DNA of 64,000 bases from UBA5543 sp964464965 (GTDB lineage: Bacteria; Bacteroidota; Bacteroidia; Chitinophagales; Chitinophagaceae), in NCBI GenBank assembly GCA_964464965.1, contig CAYXHM010000001.1, forward strand, positions 186,001 through 250,000. The letters run 5' to 3'. A model generated the notes under the pieces. The model saw nothing but the letters and a program-made list of their open reading frames with translations. It did not search any database and was not told the DNA's origin. This document shows positions 61,611 to 64,000 of the stretch, in pieces. The position numbers and the translations under genes were made by a program. Within the stretch, counting starts at the first letter, position 1, and every line of letters starts with the position of its first letter.

Positions 61611-62276
61611 ATGCAACAGAAAAATTCAATGAAAAAAAACACGATAAAAAAAGCAGGTTTTAGTGTAACACTTGCTGATGTTTTCCCTTTTGCCTTATGG
61701 GCGCTTATTTTTTTTCTTACATGGACATTCATGCACGGCGCCGATCATTTTTTGCAGCTTACACCCGCTGCATTGGGCAAATACTTTCAGCTGAGGTGGG
61801 TGCTGATAGCGCATATAACAGCGGGTGGCAGCGCGCTTATTACCGGCATCATCCAGTTCTGGCCAAAGCTAAGGAACTACAGCTGGAGAATTCACCGCGC
61901 AATAGGCATCCTGTACCTGCTAGCCATTGTCGTAAGTAGCATCTGCGCACTGGTGCTTGCATTCACCACCGCATACGCTGTAAACTGGGCTTATGCATTT
62001 TCATTACAAATATGGGTGAGCGTATGGATAAGCTCCACTGCTATTGCATACTATACTGCCATAAAAAAACAATTCAAGCTGCACAGGCAGTGGATGACCC
62101 GCAGCTACATCGTAACATTGGCTTTTATCATATCGGGCCTGGCGGTGAAGTTACCCGTAGTGCAGCAACTTGGCAGCTTTGCAGACATATCCCCCTCACT
62201 ATTCTGGATGGGCTGGAGCGTACCCTTGTATGTGTATGAAGTAATACTGGCAGGGAAAAGGAGCGCCGTGAAGTAA
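61611..62276 (+). CDS. DUF2306 membrane protein
   Basis: A 221-residue inner-membrane protein with about six helices (FALWALIFFLTWTFMHGADH, LIAHITAGGSALITGIIQFW, GILYLLAIVVSSICALVLAF). His-bearing motifs HITAGGSALITG, WRIHRAIGILYL and KLHRQWMTRSYIV match DUF2306 and may bind haem or metal as in related b-type membrane folds, which is inference. A second ATG lies six codons on (61629). It is divergent from the HxlR regulator, its likely controller. Confidence 0.85.
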   Translation: MQQKNSMKKNTIKKAGFSVTLADVFPFALWALIFFLTWTFMHGADHFLQLTPAALGKYFQLRWVLIAHITAGGSALITGIIQFWPKLRNYSWRIHRAIGILYLLAIVVSSICALVLAFTTAYAVNWAYAFSLQIWVSVWISSTAIAYYTAIKKQFKLHRQWMTRSYIVTLAFIISGLAVKLPVVQQLGSFADISPSLFWMGWSVPLYVYEVILAGKRSAVK

Positions 62277-62369
62277 TTTCAATACAATTGTAACATTTTT
62301 CAGGGATAAACGATGGAAGAAATGTGTTATTACGGCACGTCAATTTAACAACTAAAAAAGTAAAAAACT

Positions 62370-62993
62370 ATGACACATTCACATCCTGCCTTGCCTTATG
62401 CCTTTGCTGCGCTTGAACCGTATATAGATGCGCAAACTATGCAATTTCACCACGAAAAACACCACGGAACAGCTGTTGACAACCTGAATAAGGCAATAGC
62501 GGGTACAGATGCACAGCATAAAACACTGGGAGAATTGCTGGCAAATACAGCATCTTACACTACGTCTGTACGGAACAGCGCCGGTAGTCATTACAACCAT
62601 AGTCAGTTCTGGGAAATCCTGGCACCTGCAGGCATGGAACCTTCCGCAGAATTCGTCGCTGAAATCAATGAGGCCTTCGGCTCGTTAGACGGGCTAAAAG
62701 AAAAAATGAACGCAACAGGTGCTGCACGTTTTGGCAGCGGGTGGGCATGGCTGATAGTGAAAGATGGCAAACTCCGGGTTACATCTACTCCTAACCAGGA
62801 TAATCCACTGATGGATATTGCAGAAGTAAAGGGTGTTCCGGTAATCGGCATTGACGTCTGGGAACACGCCTATTACCTTAAATATCAGAACCGTCGCCCT
62901 GAATACTTGTCCAACATCTGGAATGTTATTAACTGGAGTGAAGCCGAGAAACGATACAAGGCAGCCATAAGCGATACTGCATCTCTGGTATAA
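62370..62993 (+). CDS. sod: Fe/Mn superoxide dismutase
   Basis: A 207-residue cytoplasmic superoxide dismutase with no signal peptide. Metal ligands are seen in FHHEKHHGTAVDNLNKA (His27), SHYNHSQFWEILAP (second His), and GIDVWEHAYYLKYQNRRPEYL (Asp and His). GSGWAWLIVKDGKL is the standard inner-core motif. The metal (Fe, Mn or cambialistic) cannot be decided from these motifs alone. It is followed by a separate promoter for the next small gene. The OxyR gene is 16 kb away. Confidence 0.95.
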   Translation: MTHSHPALPYAFAALEPYIDAQTMQFHHEKHHGTAVDNLNKAIAGTDAQHKTLGELLANTASYTTSVRNSAGSHYNHSQFWEILAPAGMEPSAEFVAEINEAFGSLDGLKEKMNATGAARFGSGWAWLIVKDGKLRVTSTPNQDNPLMDIAEVKGVPVIGIDVWEHAYYLKYQNRRPEYLSNIWNVINWSEAEKRYKAAISDTASLV

Positions 62994-63124
62994 CTGTATT
63001 ACAGAGAGGTGCAACTTAATTCTCCCGTACAGGAGACCCACCCGTCTCGTGCCAGATGGGGCATGGATTACTGTAACCGGTTTCAGGTAAAGCAAGTATT
63101 CTTTATAAATAGTTACGTTTACCA

Positions 63125-63153
63125 TTGCGTTAACATAGTAGCCGCTACTTTTG
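63125..63153 (+). promoter_or_regulatory. Promoter of the small gene after sod
   Basis: TTG (63125-63127), 18 bases, TACTTTTG (63146-63153): both halves match the Bacteroidota consensus. It ends 8 bases before the ATG at 63162 and falls inside the longer frame from 63009, so the 63162 start is chosen. Confidence 0.7.
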
Positions 63154-63161
63154 CTCTGCCC

Positions 63162-63524
63162 ATGCGGTTAACTCAAAATGCATACAAAACTTCTTATACC
63201 CTGCTAATGTGGGCAACGATGGTATGCGCGTTAGTTACCTGCCCGGTAAAAAAAGCTATTAAATCTTATCAGCAACTGCCCGTTAGCAGCCAGGCAAATT
63301 ATAACAACCCCGGTGTTATACATACCTGCACTTTCCACCGGGATGCTGAACGTCAGAATAGCAATACTGAAAACCGGCAACGCAGTTTATTCATTGCCAC
63401 ACCCGTCAACAATTACCTGCACACATTGGCACCTGTCAATGAAACGCTGGCATTACTGTACAGCACAGTTATTACACGCAATGGGCCTCCGCTATTTCTC
63501 AGGCACAGGCAAATACTGATATAA
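63162..63524 (+). CDS. Small hypothetical exported or membrane-anchored protein
   Basis: A 120-residue protein starting MRLTQNAYKTSYTLLMWATMVCALVTCP, a signal or anchor helix. A soluble region with a Cys-His-rich HTCTFHRDAERQN segment follows, and it ends in GPPLFLRHRQILI. I have an impression that short Bacteroidota proteins with a similar closing P-L-x-L-x-x-x-x-x-L-I tail exist near metal and redox genes, but I cannot name a family. It lies between superoxide dismutase and a DoxD-like gene. It has its own promoter with an 8-base gap to the ATG. Confidence 0.65.
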   Translation: MRLTQNAYKTSYTLLMWATMVCALVTCPVKKAIKSYQQLPVSSQANYNNPGVIHTCTFHRDAERQNSNTENRQRSLFIATPVNNYLHTLAPVNETLALLYSTVITRNGPPLFLRHRQILI

Positions 63525-63532
63525 TATTGATG

Positions 63533-63555
63533 ATCTGTCACCACGGGTGACAGAT
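63533..63555. promoter_or_regulatory. Perfect hairpin/operator-like repeat before the doxD gene
   Basis: ATCTGTCACC-ACG-GGTGACAGAT, 10-base perfect arms and a 3-base loop, without a T-run. It is 61 bases before the DoxD-like start, so an operator or leader hairpin is more likely than a terminator. Confidence 0.5.
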
Positions 63556-63615
63556 ACGATAAACGATGCACTACATAAAGTGCCGTATTATTTCATCAAT
63601 TATATCAAACAAATC

Positions 63616-64000
63616 ATGAATAAAAATTTCATATCCGGGCAGACCTTTAATGCTGCCGGCATGTTTACATTAAGTTTAAGGCTGGTAACCGGCTGGACAT
63701 ATTTTTCCGCTTTCTGGCGCAGGTTGATACTCGACAACAAATTAGACCCGGATGCCGCGGGCTATATCGGCGAAAAATTCAATCACTTTCTGCCCAACGC
63801 CTTGTTTATAAAACCCGGAATTGAATACTTGGTAACACATGAGCAGGCGCTTTGGTGGTCTATGCTCGCGTTCACTATAGTTGAAGCTGTGGTTGGCCTG
63901 CTGTTTATACTGGGGCTGTTTACAAGATTGATGAGTGTTGGTGTCCTAATGCTTGCCTTAGGCATATTGCTGGGTGCTGGCTGGCTGGGAACTACCTGCC
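63616..64000 (+). CDS. DoxD/DoxX-family (TQO small subunit-like) membrane protein, 3' truncated by window
   Basis: The start ATG at 63616 gives MNKNFISGQTFNAAGM, then hydrophobic helices (FTLSLRLVTGWTYFSAFWRR, LWWSMLAFTIVEAVVGLLFILGLF, LMSVGVLMLALGILLGAGWL). RLVTGWTYFSAFWRRLI is the pattern of thiosulfate:quinone oxidoreductase small-subunit (DoxD) proteins. 128 codons are visible and no stop is reached. It follows a perfect hairpin. A role in sulfur or redox chemistry is inferred from the family only. Confidence 0.85.
   Translation, partial: MNKNFISGQTFNAAGMFTLSLRLVTGWTYFSAFWRRLILDNKLDPDAAGYIGEKFNHFLPNALFIKPGIEYLVTHEQALWWSMLAFTIVEAVVGLLFILGLFTRLMSVGVLMLALGILLGAGWLGTTC

Noticed and set aside
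1..64000. Search for tRNA, rRNA, insertion sequences, integrases, toxin-antitoxin and restriction genes
   Set aside because: None was recognised by eye. Gaps are short and no transposase, integrase or nuclease motif was seen. A tRNA or Rfam scan could still find a small RNA.

Overview
The window comes from a member of the Bacteroidota, most likely a Chitinophagaceae/Sphingobacteriia-type gliding or soil bacterium. This is inferred from several sequence features: two large secreted metalloproteases end in type IX secretion (T9SS) type A sorting domains; a PorP/SprF-family protein lies next to a PorE-like OmpA protein; there is a TonB-dependent receptor with an N-terminal carboxypeptidase-regulatory domain, a fused SecDF, a fused E1 alpha/beta ketoacid dehydrogenase and an HU-CCDC81/SPOR protein; and Bacteroidota-type promoters (TTTG or TTG, about 18-21 bases, TAnnTTTG) lie before many genes. 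Shine-Dalgarno sites are mostly absent. Base composition looks even, and I see no insertion sequence, prophage, CRISPR array, rRNA or tRNA. Almost all genes are intact.

Layout. 1-5.6 kb: three tandem proton-dependent oligopeptide (POT) transporters on the minus strand, interrupted by a DUF4279-like gene. 5.7-8.5 kb: purD converging on the NAD(P)HX repair gene nnr. 8.6-17.0 kb: an envelope cluster (TonB receptor, 1025-residue TPR protein, outer-membrane barrel, HU/SPOR protein), then a small membrane protein and the E1 ketoacid dehydrogenase. 20.2-23.6 kb: a T9SS-exported M43 protease with Ig/PKD-like repeats. 23.8-28.3 kb: secDF, mlaE and a small exported protein. 28.3-30.7 kb: a LytTR response regulator and a membrane protein that has a histidine-kinase dimerisation/phosphoacceptor segment but no ATPase domain. 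They are separated by 825 bases holding a TTTG-rich tract, a 58-codon ORF and a perfect palindrome. 30.9-34.2 kb: an M1 aminopeptidase fused to an apparent outer-membrane barrel, followed by a 65-residue orphan T9SS-tail-like ORF.

34.7-37.8 kb: purF and a LysE exporter, then tsaE divergent from a copper P-type ATPase. 40-43 kb: a lipoprotein plus an M12B-like T9SS protease. 43-48.2 kb: a GT2 glycosyltransferase, a thioesterase and a YdeI-like protein, oxyR (Cys199/Cys208), a spermidine-synthase-like protein coupled to an M48 lipoprotein protease, and plsY. 48.4-52.6 kb: prmA and the PorE-like/PorP-like pair. 53-58.6 kb: ftsK, small proteins, pepD and a VOC protein. 58.7-64 kb: small stress/envelope genes, an HxlR regulator divergent from a DUF2306 protein, superoxide dismutase, a conserved-looking small exported protein and a truncated DoxD-family protein.

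Most of this is housekeeping and envelope/secretion biology. I did not find a clear new defence or mobile system. The parts least explained by known families are the 28.3-30.7 kb signalling region, the M1-barrel fusion with its orphan tail ORF, and the four-gene envelope cluster at 8.6-17.0 kb.
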